Positions 50,901-61,854 of a stretch of 64,000 nt of DNA are shown in pieces. The stretch's first letter is position 1. Every line of letters begins with the position of its first letter. Source of the stretch: Apostichopus japonicus (lineage: Eukaryota; Echinodermata; Holothuroidea; Aspidochirotida; Stichopodidae). Position numbers and translations under genes: made by a program. The stretch is taken from NCBI RefSeq assembly GCF_037975245.1, contig NC_092568.1, positions 17,691,001 to 17,755,000 on the forward strand, written 5' to 3'. The notes below the pieces were generated by a model. The model searched no databases, was not told the DNA's origin, and saw only the letters and a program-made list of their open reading frames with translations.

Positions 50901-51463
50901 GAGAGTGGTCGCTGCTTCTTTGAGAGGTGGGTCTAGAACCCAGTTAAGGGCTAAGTAACATCATTCATAGCCATAAAACAGGGGGCCAATGCAAAAGCAT
51001 ATTTATTAGCACAAGCTTGCATTTAGTGCTAATTTATAGAACCAATTTATAGTCTAAATGTTCCTCAGAAAGTGCCATTTGACATTTAAACTCCCAGATT
51101 CTATAGGATCAAGTATGTTGGTATCACAAATTTTGAGTATTTACCCAGAGTTACTTTAGCTAGTGGTTGTTAATTTTTGACTTATCGCGTTTCACTTGTA
51201 CAGGCAAACACATTCTCGGGAAAATCACTCTAAAGCAAGTCTACGAGATCGCAACGATTAAAAAACAAGACGAAAACATGGAACTCGTTACCATGGAGAC
51301 GTTATGCAAGCAAGTCATCGGCTCTGCCAGGTCAATCGGTATAGAGGTCGTAAGGACAGTGACAGCCGAAGAGCTGGCACCATTCCTCGAGGAGGTGGAA
51401 GAAACGAGGAAAGTCGTAGAGGAAGAATTTGCAGCGTTGAAGTTGGAAGGGGGAATGAAGTGA
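47910..51463 (+). CDS. MRPL11: MRPL11, mitochondrial large-subunit ribosomal protein uL11m, 4 exons
   Basis: The exons are 47910-48038, 49251-49346, 50094-50187 and 51204-51463. GT-AG introns in phases 0, 0 and 1 give 192 codons, the same length as I recall for the human protein. It is a component of the L7/L12 stalk base of the mitochondrial large ribosomal subunit, binding large-subunit rRNA where elongation factors dock. Visible features: a basic N-terminus ([14 protein letters not shown]) that could act in targeting; the L11 N-domain with [20 protein letters not shown] (30-48) and FCKDFNDKT; the linker [12 protein letters not shown]; the C-terminal RNA-binding domain with [15 protein letters not shown] (84-98), [16 protein letters not shown] and [14 protein letters not shown]; and a charged helical tail. 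The start is the first ATG of the exon and matches the family start. Divergent neighbour: SF3B2. Confidence 0.97.
50310..50745. repeat. Diverged ~285-bp tandem duplication in MRPL11 intron 3
   Basis: The order GTCTGCAATGAGAGCAAAAA, TTGCTATCAAGTCCAAT, AACAGGAATA and TATGTATAAA in the first half (50310-50470) recurs as GTCTGCAATAAGG, TTGCTTTCAAGTCCAAT, AACAAGGATA and TATGTATAAA in the second (50590-50740). Confidence 0.6.
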
Positions 51464-52015
51464 AGAGGCATGTTACTACCAGTTTCAGCAAAATTGCGAC
51501 TGTTATGTCAGAACAGTGAGTAATTGTGGCTATAAACTTGTCCTGCGGTCCACAGCCTGGAACGGTTGTCTTTCGTGGAACCTTTGGGGGACCCTGCGAG
51601 ATGAGAAAGCCTGCAATGGAATGAATGTACAGCTGTGTTGTATGATCGAATCCTGTTCCTGGATCCTGAATATTAGTAAAGTTGTTGGATTGGGAAGAAA
51701 CTTTCCGAGTAGATCTACAACTGGCAATCACAAACTCTTTGATGAGATTGGAAGCAAAGGTTTAGTGATCTAATTACTTAAACATAATGTTAAAATGAAA
51801 TTCAGGTTTTCATTTTACATTCTGATGAAGCAGTCAACCGCATCTTTGTTATAGTACACTTTACAATATAATGGGAACATTTATAATTTCTCTTTTTGTC
51901 TTTGCTGTTCTTTTTGTCTCTTTTGATTCCGTGCCGAAAGCAGAAGGTTTCTAGCGATGATGATTGTGTGTGTGTGCGCGTGTATGTGATGCTGTTTGTG
52001 AACACAATACTTCTC
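51464..52015 (+). other. Probable MRPL11 3' UTR and flank
   Basis: The moderately GC-rich, non-repetitive sequence just after the stop suggests transcribed 3' UTR. I saw no canonical AATAAA up to about 51900, so the end is not placed. ORFs here overlap the UTR and are not supported. Confidence 0.35.
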
Positions 52016-52810
52016 ATACTTGGCATGTGGATGTCCCACATTGAGAAGAAGAACCGTTTTGTTCATGTTGGAGGTCAAAGGTCATTTGGGGTCACCAGAG
52101 GTCAAACTGAAACTTTGTGAACACGATATCTCAAGAAGGTAAAATTTGATGAATCTCATCCTTGGCAAGTTGATGCCCCATATTGAGTACAAGAAACCCA
52201 TTATTTTTGATAGAGGTCAAAGCTCATTTGTGTCACCAGAGTTCAAACTGTGAAAACCTTGTGAACACAATATCTCTCAAGAAGGCAAACTTTGATCCAT
52301 CTCATACTTGGCGTGTGGGTGCCCCATATTGCATTGAGTAAAAAGAAGCTACTTGTATTGGTGGAGGTCAAAGTTCACCAGAGCTAAATGGTGAAACCTT
52401 GTAAACATGATATATCAAGCAGGAAAGCATGTCTGGATCTGATATCTGGCATGTTATGCCCAAACTTAAATGCAAGAAGCTGTTTTATTAACATGACATC
52501 AATCCATTTGATCTATTATTAATAAAGGCCTGTTGTGAGTACAACAACCCTACTAAAAATGGCAGAGATTAGAGGTCAAACTGTGAAAGCCTTGTAAACA
52601 TGATCTCTCAGAGGTAAAACTTTGATGACTCATACTACAATTCATGGTTCACTAACATGTTAGTCAATGCTCATGGAATTTGAACTTTCTATACCTGAGT
52701 GGAGTTTGGATGAATGTCATACTTAGCATGTGTTTCCACCTTAGCACAAAATTCCTACTTTGTTTCGTAGCGGCCAAAGGTCATTTGAGGTCAAAGCAAA
52801 CGTGATCATT
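52016..52810. repeat. Tandem array, ~145-bp unit, about 5-6 diverged copies with AGGTCA half-sites
   Basis: Units share CATACTTGGCATGTGG, CCCCATATTGAGTA, GGAGGTCAAAGGTCA, CAGAGGTCAAACTG and CTTGTGAACACGATATCTCA, starting near 52016, 52159, 52301, 52440 (degraded) and 52550, with a partial unit near 52705. Several carry the nuclear-receptor half-site AGGTCA; the unit at 52072 has a perfect direct repeat spaced by one base (AGGTCA-A-AGGTCA). Confidence 0.8.
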
Positions 52811-53387
52811 GCGTCTCTCTCCACCAGCGTCATAGCCATAATAACCAAAATGGTATCGACAATGCAGCCCCTACCCCCCCCCCCCCCAATCCTAACGCAT
52901 GGAGTCAGAGATTTAGTCCATATTCGACTACAACCTTCATAAGACTCACAATGCTAGAACGAGAGTTGTAGGCACGGCAGGCGAAATAAACTTCGGGTTT
53001 CATTAGGAGGATTGCGTGGGCCTCATTACTTAGCTGGACATGTTTGCCCCAACTGTGAGACTGTCCTCGCTGCCGGTGAACACTTTCATCAAGAATTGCA
53101 ATTCGCCACCCATTCGCTTGCAGTCAAGTGATAAGAAATGAAAGAGCGAGACAGTGTAGGGTGAGGTTCTTCAATTGGAACATATTATGCCTTGCATATT
53201 AACTGATAATCTCAACCAATTATTATCACTTATTATTCTATTATTCTTTCATCCTTCTACACAACTAGTAATTGCAGTGCACAGCCGGAAAGTTTTAGTT
53301 TTTGTCTTGTGTATTTGTTGCTGCAAAAAGGATAAGCAAAAACCGATTATACCATTTCTAGAGGAACAATGGTCTGACCCTATCCAA
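52811..53387. other. Spacer without recognisable gene
   Basis: A C homopolymer at 52876-52887; otherwise no structure. The ORF at 53175-53546 has a hydrophobic then repeat-derived composition and is not supported. Confidence 0.4.
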
Positions 53388-53481
53388 GGGAAGGACGCCA
53401 CCTTCGACCCTATCCATGTTAAGGGACCAGAGCCGTATATAGAGATACGGCTCTGTAAGGGACAAGGGAAGGACGCCACCT
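53388..53481. repeat. Direct repeats flanking a perfect hairpin
   Basis: AAGGGAAGGACGCCACCTT occurs at about 53386-53404 and again at about 53463-53481. Between them GAGCCGTAT-ATAGAG-ATACGGCTC forms a 9-bp stem with a 6-base loop. Confidence 0.8.
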
Positions 53482-54010
53482 TTATGAATTCGTCAGCAGG
53501 TGATTACGTTCTGAAAGAAACAAAAGCAACGGAGGAATGTTTCTGACAGGAATTATATAAAGCGAAGTTTGACAAAGGACACCTAACTACGAAAAACTAA
53601 AACACATCGAAATGATGAAAATGTGTTAACGTGTTTAGTGTCATTTTCACTCACACCCGCCTCCCAATAATTAAAAATCCACCTCATTAAATAAAAATCG
53701 TAATTCCCTCCCCCCTTTTTTTCGTGATTCTGCAATTGGCGACAACATGTGACTGTGAGTATAAACGTTACCCACAGAGAAATGTCGATTATCCGGCATT
53801 ACCGAGTTTCCCTTTACAAAAAATGGCCCAATTGGGCCTAAGCATTGTGAAACTACCATATATACAATCACACACAGTGTTGTTTCTTTATGCTGACTTG
53901 CCTTGATGGAACATTGTAAATATATACTACTAGTAGTCATGGTCATGGTCATGGTACTGCATATCTCAAAGTATTCTGAGACACCTTTGTCTATCATTAG
54001 AACGCGACTC

Positions 54011-55140
54011 CAGGGGCGTCGTGCGAAAATAAATTTGGGGGGGGGGGGCCGTGAGTAGGTGATGACTATCTAAGCGGAGCGCCACCACAGGTTGGCGCGC
54101 AGCATACAAGAAAATTTTTCGTCTGGCAGACCCCTCAGATTGCAGGAAACGGCACTTCCCGTGCCCTATGGCAGTAAGCAACACCCCTAAAATTGATAAA
54201 AATTTCCGTCAATTTTTTATTTTGGGAAATATTCTCGAAGGAAGTGATCGCCATTTATTCCTCAGTTCACCAATTCCTCGTCTCCCAGAAGCGCCCAAAA
54301 TTAAAGAAATCGAAACATTTTTGGGTTGGCTGATCCATGATCGCCGCCCATGCCCGTGAGAAGTGGTGCCTGGGTGAAGAAAAAGCTATGCCGTTTGAAA
54401 ACATGGGCAGAAAAAGCGAAAGTAGCAAAACCTAAGGTAAAACGTGCCATAACGAAGTGATTATTTTCCAGGTTAATTGTGACTGTATTTGAAATGATTA
54501 TTATTATTCATTTTTTTTCGAAACTACCTATCAGATCATGAGAAAAATTAGTTATCAAGCAGTAATTATTTAACAACCATTGACCAAGCAGTCAACAGAA
54601 GCCCCATTTCTCGTAGGCCCTACAAAAAAATTCAGTTGCTGACACTGTTCTCATTCAACGTTGCTGAGTTAGGTTCCAAAATGAGTCAATGGCAGTCTGC
54701 TTGCACGCTTCCGCGCGGTCGGGGTGCGTGGACAGCACCATCAGGTCACTCAGGCGTGCTTGGGACATGCTCGTCCGCAACGAATTCTTCACAAACTTTG
54801 ACGCCGAAAAGCTGTGCTCGCATGAGCAGGAAGTGACTGGCAGGGTGAGAACTAGCTGGTAGGCACGAGCGACGTTTGGATATGTGTCGAACTGCTCGAA
54901 CATCACCTTCTCCAACATGTGAGCTTAGGACAAACATATTGGCATTACTAATCCCGATATGTCGTCTTTGAGGTGTGTGGAAAATCCGCAACGACCATCA
55001 AAGAGCAATTGACTATTTAGTCTACTTTTCGATTTCGAAAACACTTTTTTTTTTAAATTATGACAAAATTTTATGACACCTTTGACAAAATTGGGGGGGG
55101 GGGCTGTGCCCCCCGGGCCCCAATGGGCACGACGCCACTG
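54011..55140 (-). mobile_element. hAT transposon, internally deleted, keeps transposase C-terminus
   Basis: The termini are CAGGGGCGTCGTGC on the left and, read on the minus strand from 55140, CAGTGGCGTCGTGC on the right: a 14-bp inverted repeat with one mismatch. The flanking octamers match only weakly (5 of 8), so the duplication has decayed or the ends are off by a base. Inside on the minus strand is a transposase remnant (54655-54918). The left end (54064-54160) carries the subterminal block shared with three MITE copies, GACTATCTAAGCGGAGCGCC. Confidence 0.8.
54655..54918 (-). pseudogene. hAT transposase C-terminal dimerisation domain remnant
   Basis: An 87-codon frame on the minus strand contains LTLPVTSCSCEHSFSASKFV followed by KNSLRTSMSQARLSDLMVLS. 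This is the hallmark hATC dimerisation motif (LPVTSASCERSFSxLxxIK...LR..M...RL..L) of ZMYM1-like/DUF4371-type hAT proteins. It ends in a stop just after FWNLTQQR. The BED finger and catalytic RNase-H-like portion are absent: only about 220 bp lie between the ATG and the element end. Not a functional transposase. Confidence 0.85.
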
Positions 55141-55589
55141 CTCTCCTCTCCACGTTCCCTCTTCTCGTTGCCAAAATATCAATTTCTGTACTGATTTATA
55201 CCTAATATCCAAGCTTTTCATACCTTTGTTTCTGCCTCCAGTCAACCAAATCACAACATTTATTTTTATAGCTTTAACAGTTCAATTGCCTAATTTAGAT
55301 TGTCCACATGTCTGGAAATAGAATCTAATTTGTGTAGTAACAAAAACCCGGAAAGAACTTTCGGAACTTTTTAGCAATTTTAGCATCCGTACTAAACCTT
55401 TAGGGATATTGCAGAGATTATCTGTGTTGGAAATTTTGCCGTTACTTCAAAACTTGATCTTAACTAATCGAATCTTTACATGTTTTTTAGATCAATACGG
55501 ATATTAGGATATGTCTATCGTGTGATGCATTGTGTTGATGGATAAACCTAGATATATATCTATATCTATAACTAAATCTATCTGCATAT
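55141..55589. other. Spacer without recognisable gene
   Basis: No coding or repeat structure seen. Confidence 0.4.
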
Positions 55590-55800
55590 ACATCATTTCA
55601 ATTCAATTTCTTTATTCCAGTATAAATTAGGAACTTTAAAAATAGGACACATAATAATGATACACAAAAGACGTAAAATGTACAATTATGAAAGCATGAA
55701 CAAATAAGAAATAAGATGGAGGATTAGACGGTTGAAAGATTAAAAGGATTATCAAACATAGCTATAGAAAGATAGCAGACTGTAATTGCAGAACAGCCGA
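55590..55800 (-). repeat. Probable LINE 3' end (minus strand)
   Basis: On the minus strand an A-rich 3' region ends GGAATAAAGAAATTGAATTG AAATG, a poly(A)-like signal followed by a short simple tail, as in truncated CR1/L2-type LINEs. No ORF left. Confidence 0.45.
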
Positions 55801-55975
55801 GTAGTATTATGGTCACACCTGCTTAACAGCAAACAATTCGTTCTATCTAACATCACAATTACTCACTTGTCTTTTCTTGTTTCAGCCAATTACCATAGCT
55901 GCATTGTCTAAATTTTATGTAGTACTGTATTCTTATATATCGGTCAAAATGTGAGGTAAGTCTTCTTTAACAGCA

Positions 55976-56206
55976 GGCGCGGATCCGGAGGGGGGGTCCA
56001 GGGGGTCCGGACCCCCCCTGCTCTTGGCCAAAAAAAAAAGGGAAAAAAAAAGAGAGGTGCTTTGCATGGCTAAATTGAAGGGGGTTCCCTGTTGTACTTA
56101 AATATCCAAGAATTTCACAATGGAAAGAGGGAAACCCACTCCCCTTAGACCCTAGGATCACTGGCGGCCAAACCCCTCGCCCTTCCAGAATCCTGGATCC
56201 GGCCCT
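55976..56206. mobile_element. Short hAT-like MITE
   Basis: The left end is CAGGCGCGGATCCGGAGGG; the right end on the minus strand is CAGGGCCGGATCCAGGATT. The interior is G/C-homopolymer-rich with an A-rich centre. No clear duplication at the edges. Confidence 0.6.
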
Positions 56207-56214
56207 GCATCAAA

Positions 56215-56549
56215 CAGTGGTGACGGAACGGGAGGGGGATTGGGGGCTAAAGGCATTATGATTTTTGTATCGTCTCAACTCATCTGATATGTATTACCAT
56301 ATTTCATACATTGTTTTTTTCTCATCAATTGAGAAATTGCAGACATGAGATCCATATTTTCAGGCTAGGTACATACAGCTTAGAATACTCGGGAAGTGCC
56401 GTTTCCGGCCATCTGGGGGGTTTGTAAAGCCAAAAATTTTCTGGTACGCTCCGCGCCAACCGATGGTGGCGCTCCGTTTAGATAGTCTTACGTTCAGGCG
56501 CTGCTGGACCAGTCAGACCCCCCCTGTCACAAATCCTGCATCCGCCCCT
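56215..56549 (-). mobile_element. hAT MITE with conserved subterminal block (copy 4, inverted)
   Basis: Read on the minus strand it starts CAGGGGCGGATGCAGGATT. It then carries GCCTGAACGTAAGACTATCT, GGAGCGCCACCATCGGTTGG and AACCCCCCAGATGGCCGGAA, and runs colinear with the 14384 copy through CCTGAAAATATGGATCTCAT. The other boundary is put at CAGTGGTGACGGAA (56215) but is weaker. Confidence 0.7.
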
Positions 56550-57942
56550 GAACAGGCAATATATATTCCATTTTGTGTTGTTTTAATTCTGTTTTTTTCT
56601 TACAAGAACTCTGACAAAGTTGTAGCACCGGGAAAGCAATCCAGAGTAATTCATACTGGAAAAGAGGTCATTGGTGTATTATTAAACATCAGTTGTTAAA
56701 AATGACGCTGTGACTTCATGTAAAGTAACAATAGTGTATTCACAATGGGGGGCCACACATAACGTGTAGAGTTGAACTTAGGAGACTCGACTTATATAAT
56801 CAGGGACTCGATCCATGTGACTCGGACAGGGACTCAAATCAGACTCAAGTCGGACTCGACTTGACTTGAACTATGAGAAACGGCTCGACTCGAGACTCTA
56901 CAGCATCGATAAATAGATTGTTAGTTGGATGGATAGGTCGATGGATGGCTAGATGAATGTTTTCATTTTCACCATGCATCTGTTCTAAATTTCCCAGTTC
57001 ATAGTCGTTCAGTTATATTAATATGTATATGCTTCTTATATATTTGGAAGTGATCGAAGGAGTGTTCCAACATGCCCACACAATTTTTTTGTTAATTCAA
57101 ATTCTCTGTGGGTAAGCCTATATCCTCCCCCTGCTCTACCTCATTCCATAACCTATAATCAGCTTACATTTCAAATACTTGACTGGACAGGGTTTTTTCC
57201 CTGCTTATTTTTCTTTTCTTTTTTACTACGGTGCCAATTTTACACAAGTCTGAAGATTAGATCACCGATGACTCAATCGGTATGACTTGAGAAGTAGCCA
57301 AGTAGTAATCTTGTTTATGGGTTCAACTTGACACCTTTTTCTGAGGTTGATTGACCTAGCAATGGTTCACTTGCTGGACAAGGACTATACTATACTCACT
57401 TTGTCAAAACGTAAACAATTTCTATTCCACACCTTTTGTACTATATTGTAATGCTATAACTATGTCTTGTTTTGTTTTGTTGGCTCGTTACGCTTCGTCA
57501 TACCGTGCCCATTTCGAAAGAATCTGTGTTTACAGCATTCATAGCGTATCTGATTGATTGCTTCATTCCCGGAACTAAGTTGTTGTGAAAGAAGAAACAC
57601 TAACATATTTAGTGTGTCTTTAAAAAAAGAACGAGGGGAACTAAATTTGAAGTGAGAAACACTTGAATTTTACTGGAAAAAATGGAACTAAAAGCTGTGA
57701 CCTCATGGTTACAAACAATTTTGAATTTAAGAATAACTGCTGATGTAAATATCACGACCTGTTTATTCATTCACTGCGTGTTTTTCAGCAAAGGCTATAT
57801 ACTATCCTCTGCATGTCTATATATGACTCGTATGCACAGAGAATTGAATACAAAATGTATTACTGTAACACTGGCGTCGCTGCGGAGCCCCCTCCCTTAC
57901 CCCATGCGGTCCAAGTGTCCATAAAAACTGACAAGCTACAGG
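56550..57942. other. Spacer without recognisable gene
   Basis: Has a local run of GACTCGACTTGACTT-like words (about 56775-56900) and GATGGATAGG words (56926-56956). No coding exon supported. Confidence 0.45.
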
Positions 57943-58236
57943 CAGTGACGTACTAAGCGGGGCGGGGGAGGTCCACTCGGGTACCAGTCAGGGGGTGCCA
58001 TGCCACAGCCCCCTCCCAAGAAATAAGATAGTTTAAAGCTTTGTCATATATAGCAACATTTTGCATCTAAGCCACCTTACATAAATAAAAAAATCTCAAA
58101 GTGGAGGGGGAAATCCCTCCCCGTAGACCTACCCCCTTAGACCCATCCCCTTAGAAACCTCCCCAGTACGGCATCCCCTGCATAGGGTGACAAGAAAGAA
58201 TTCGCCCGGGTGCCAACTATTCTAGGTACGCCACTG
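57943..58236. mobile_element. hAT-like MITE with 6/8 TSD
   Basis: The left end is CAGTGACGTACTAAGC; the right end on the minus strand is CAGTGGCGTACCTAGA. The octamers outside, GCTACAGG (57935-57942) and GCTATAAG (58237-58244), match at 6 of 8 positions. The interior carries CTCCCCGTAGACCTACCCCC-type repeats and no ORF. Confidence 0.7.
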
Positions 58237-58448
58237 GCTATAAGCCTGTATTTGGTTAGTGAAATTGATCAGCGGCGTAATGCCAGGGGGTTGAGAGGGT
58301 TGAGCCGCCTTGTCCCGTAGCCTTAGAACCCTGCACACTGCACATCACGTTCAAAAGTGACACGTTAATTATCATCAAGCATATATGTGGGAACCGGATG
58401 ACATTGTGCTCGTACGGTTACGTAAAGAAAATACATGTTCAATATCTG

Positions 58449-58833
58449 CAATCAATCAATCAATCAGAAGACATTTATATAGCGCCAAAGTCAACATAAA
58501 TTGCTCAAAGGCGCTATTAGCCTTGGTCATTGGTACCTTGTCACACCCACCCACCAAAGTGTGCGTAATTCAATCAATCTCTCCTGGGGCACCACAGTGC
58601 ACCACAACCACGTGTCCCCCGGGGGATTTCCCATAGGGTGCAGCCAGAAAGCGGCGCACGCAACTATATTTACAAGTTACCTCGCAAGTCCCCATTTATA
58701 CACCTGGGTGAAGTGAGGCAATGGAGATAAGTGCCTTGCCCAAGGACACAACGCAATGATCTGGCCAGGGCTCGAACCTGTAATCCTTAGATCACCAGTC
58801 CACTGCCTTAACCACTTGACCACAACGCCCTCC
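58449..58833 (-). mobile_element. Full-length tRNA-derived SINE with L2-like tail
   Basis: Read on the minus strand from 58833 it opens GGAGGGCGTTGTGGTCAAGT and contains an A box (TGGTCAAGTGG) and a consensus B box (GGTTCGAGCCC), a tRNA Ser/Leu-like head. The body has TGTCCTTGGGCAAGGCACTT. The 3' end has GGCGCTATATAAATGTCTTC and a (TTGA)n tail (GATTGATTGATTGATTG at 58449-58465). The body word is one I remember as widespread in animal SINEs, and the tail is typical of mobilisation by L2-clade LINEs. Confidence 0.85.
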
Positions 58834-60738
58834 AACAAATGTGTCATTAAGATCTCGGTCTGTTTCCAGTCTGCTTCTGTTCTTCTGGTTTTACATTATC
58901 GGCGGACTTCTATGTATGATTAATTCTAACGTTGATGAGGTAAATAATTGACTAACACTAAATTAATTAAACTATATCCTCACTCAAAAGGGGCCCATGG
59001 TACGAGAAATTTGACCCCATGCAGTAGATGTTTACTCGCTGCAATTGCAAATATTCGTTTCTGTAACTTTAGGGGCTCATCTCTAAATTCTTGGCCCCGC
59101 GGTCCCCCTCTTTCCCATGAGCCTGAATCGGAGTTACAATGAAAGAAGGTCTAGTACAGTATACATTGGGGGGAGGGGGGGGGGGCTCGGGTGGTGGTAT
59201 TATGGAAGGGCGTTAAGGAATAATTGCTACAAGTACTTCATATATGTTATAGGGCTTAAACATGTTACTAAACACGTGTTACTATATAGTCTTTCACTTG
59301 CTATACTGGAGGTTTTTCAGGATTTCTCTGCAGAATATTGGCCTAGTTGTTGTTTGAGTCCTGAAATTATCTTTCCAATACTTTAATTTTACCGGAACTA
59401 ATTTAAATGGCTATGAATTGTCACAGAGGTACGGGGCATGCTACTCTAGCTGAGCCTGGGTCACATATTACAAAACATAGCCCCCCCCCTCCCCCAAGAA
59501 AAATCAGTTTAGTTACCTAACAAAAAAATGATGGGATAGTTATTTGTTCCCTGTAATTTCCCGGAACTACCTCTGTTTTGGAATCAGGAAATGTGCATCT
59601 TGATTGTCTGAGCGACGTTTGAAAAAAAAAAAGACCGTGAAAGTTCGTCACGAGGTTAGTAAAGAAAGGCATAGACCTAATCGTTTTTTCTTTACTATAT
59701 TTTATACTGGTTTCTTTACTTTCATAAATTTGCTTTAGTCATATTCTTTTTTTAGATTCAATCCTAATCGGGGATAAAAACAATTATTGTTTATTTCTTT
59801 GTTTGTCAAGTTTTTCTCAACGAATAGAAAGTATTCTTTGTTCACGTCCAGTGTCTTCCCAACCCAGAGCCGTTCGGTTCCCACCGGACTTATGTACATT
59901 GTTCGCTACCACCTATAGCAAGGGAATATAAGTCTCTCAATTTTTGGTAATCAAAACAATACTATATTCCTCCCCATTTTTTCCACTTCTTTTTTAACTT
60001 TTTTCCAAGTTTCAATTCTTTGTTCTATTGATGATTCACGATTTTATCGCACATGATTTCCGAGAAGAAACAAAACATGACAAAAAGTTACAGGCCCACA
60101 TACTACCCAAAATTGTTTATCGCGGTTAAAGATAACGTTAGTCTAAACTTAGGCCTGTATAATCATCGTCAACCGTTTTTGTCATCACTGGAATATAGAG
60201 AAAGTTCTAAAGTTAGTAACTTTCCTCCAAGTTACGCAGACTCATTGTGTGTAAGATTATTTTCTCCAGTTGTCCATAGATTTCGTTTCTCCTTTTGAAC
60301 TCTGTGAAACCCAAAATGGATGAAAGAAAACATGTATAAAAACACCAGGTCAAGGACAGGGTTCTTTCTTTTATTATTTGTTCCACCTAACAAGTGAGAT
60401 ATTTCACAAAGTGTCGCATATTTACTTTGCCCCTAGGATGATAACTTTGACACAATTCTCAAGTCTATATCCCGGCAATCTTTCTCGCTCATTAACTTTT
60501 CCAAACTTGAACAACAAAAAAAGGCTCGATGGAATTGTCCGTTTTACTTTGTATATACGCACAAAGTTTGGTATAGTCTTCTTGTTAATAGAGTTTGCCC
60601 GCCCAAATTGGTTCGTTTGATAAAAGTCAGCCCTGTTGAAAAAACAACTTTTTTTCTTTACAACCGGAGTGAAAGAAAACAACCATCTATAGACAGATAG
60701 AGTGAGTCGCACAAAAGTCGATATAACAGAAAAATTAC

Positions 60739-60740
<2 letters not shown>
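58834..60740. other. Spacer without recognisable gene
   Basis: A G run at 59166-59183 and a C run at 59480-59492. The ORFs are short with no family signature. Confidence 0.45.
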
Positions 60741-60744
<4 letters not shown>

Positions 60745-60778
<34 letters not shown>

Positions 60779-60782
60779 ATGA
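60745..60782. repeat. (TA)n microsatellite
   Basis: A short TA run followed by ATATAATGAATG. Confidence 0.9.
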
Positions 60783-61139
60783 ATGTGAAGCAAGTGGTAT
60801 GACAGATATATATATAGTAAATAAATAAAGAATAACGCACCAGAAAAATTCCACTTCACGACCGGTTTCGTCCTTTTGGGACATATTCAAAGAACCAGGG
60901 GTGCCTCTGTACAATCATAAAATGTTTCGTTTCTCTTCATATTAAGATTACATTACGCAATATGTTGCTGTATCATAAGAAGGCTATAACGGTGTCTACC
61001 GTATCAACTTAATTCTCTACAAACTTCTATCAGTCGTTTTGTATTTGTATTGTATTGTATTTCCAATCCAAATTAAATTTGCCCATATTTCTGTGAAGGG
61101 AAAGTCCAATTGATAATTATTTACCTTTGTACTAAAGGA

Positions 61140-61600
61140 AGAAGGAACATATTTAAAGCATCTTGCCACATTTGTATTCAATTCCTACGGTTCTCTGTTT
61201 CTTTCCTTATTTAGGTTAACACAGCTTTTACCAAATGTGAACTTACGACAAACGGTTGTGACGTCAAAGAAGCACACTAACAAATTTGTTGTAATATATT
61301 TTTTTTCTTTCACATTTACATCCCAACTTTGTAACTCAAAACTTGGATGCATCTCAATATGGATAAACTACAACCATTGGTATATATTGTCAACTTCACA
61401 GTGCCCTTAGGTAAAGTTGGAACCCTATAAATCCAGTTCAAGGTTAACAGAAAATAAGGTGAAAAACACGAAACCAAACATTTTACTCTCAGTGTATACA
61501 ACTATGACGTCACATCTGTTTGGTTCAAGTTCACTTTCAAGTGGAGGATTTCAACAGTGAAAATTTCAACTATAAATATCTTGATAACGCTTTGTTAAAA
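61140..61600. repeat. Foldback (MITE-like) element, copy 2
   Basis: Homologous in order to 7735-8205. The left arm (about 61232-61268) has AATGTGAACTTACGACAAAC and GGTTGTGACGTCA. The right arm (about 61500-61545), on the minus strand, has AAAGTGAACTTGAACCAAAC and AGATGTGACGTCA. In this copy both arms carry an exact TGACGTCA. Confidence 0.75.
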
Positions 61601-61854
61601 GAAAAAACAATGCACGAAGACTTCACCAATATCCTAAGAAGATGTTCCTCTTTCGCCAATCGTTGTTAAGCTGACTGGAATATTCTATATTACAGAGGCC
61701 ACAATTAACCAACCATCATTATTGGTCTATGCGATAGAGATAACTGTCATGAAAAGCCATCCAAACAGCTACGAAAAATGTTATTCCATCGGGGAAATAT
61801 CACAGTATTAATTGGGAGGGGAAAGGTGGGGGTGCGGGGGTTCACACACAGAGG

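Noticed and set aside
51241-51731. Minus-strand frames across the MRPL11 last exon
   Set aside because: Antisense shadows of the conserved MRPL11 C-terminus and its UTR.
53175-53546. 123-codon plus-strand frame
   Set aside because: Its second half is the repeated AAGGGAAGGACGCCACC cassette read twice; there is no domain, splice or poly(A) support.
54919-55254. 109-codon minus-strand frame as the transposase N-terminus
   Set aside because: It runs across the element's end into flanking DNA and has no BED finger or catalytic motif.
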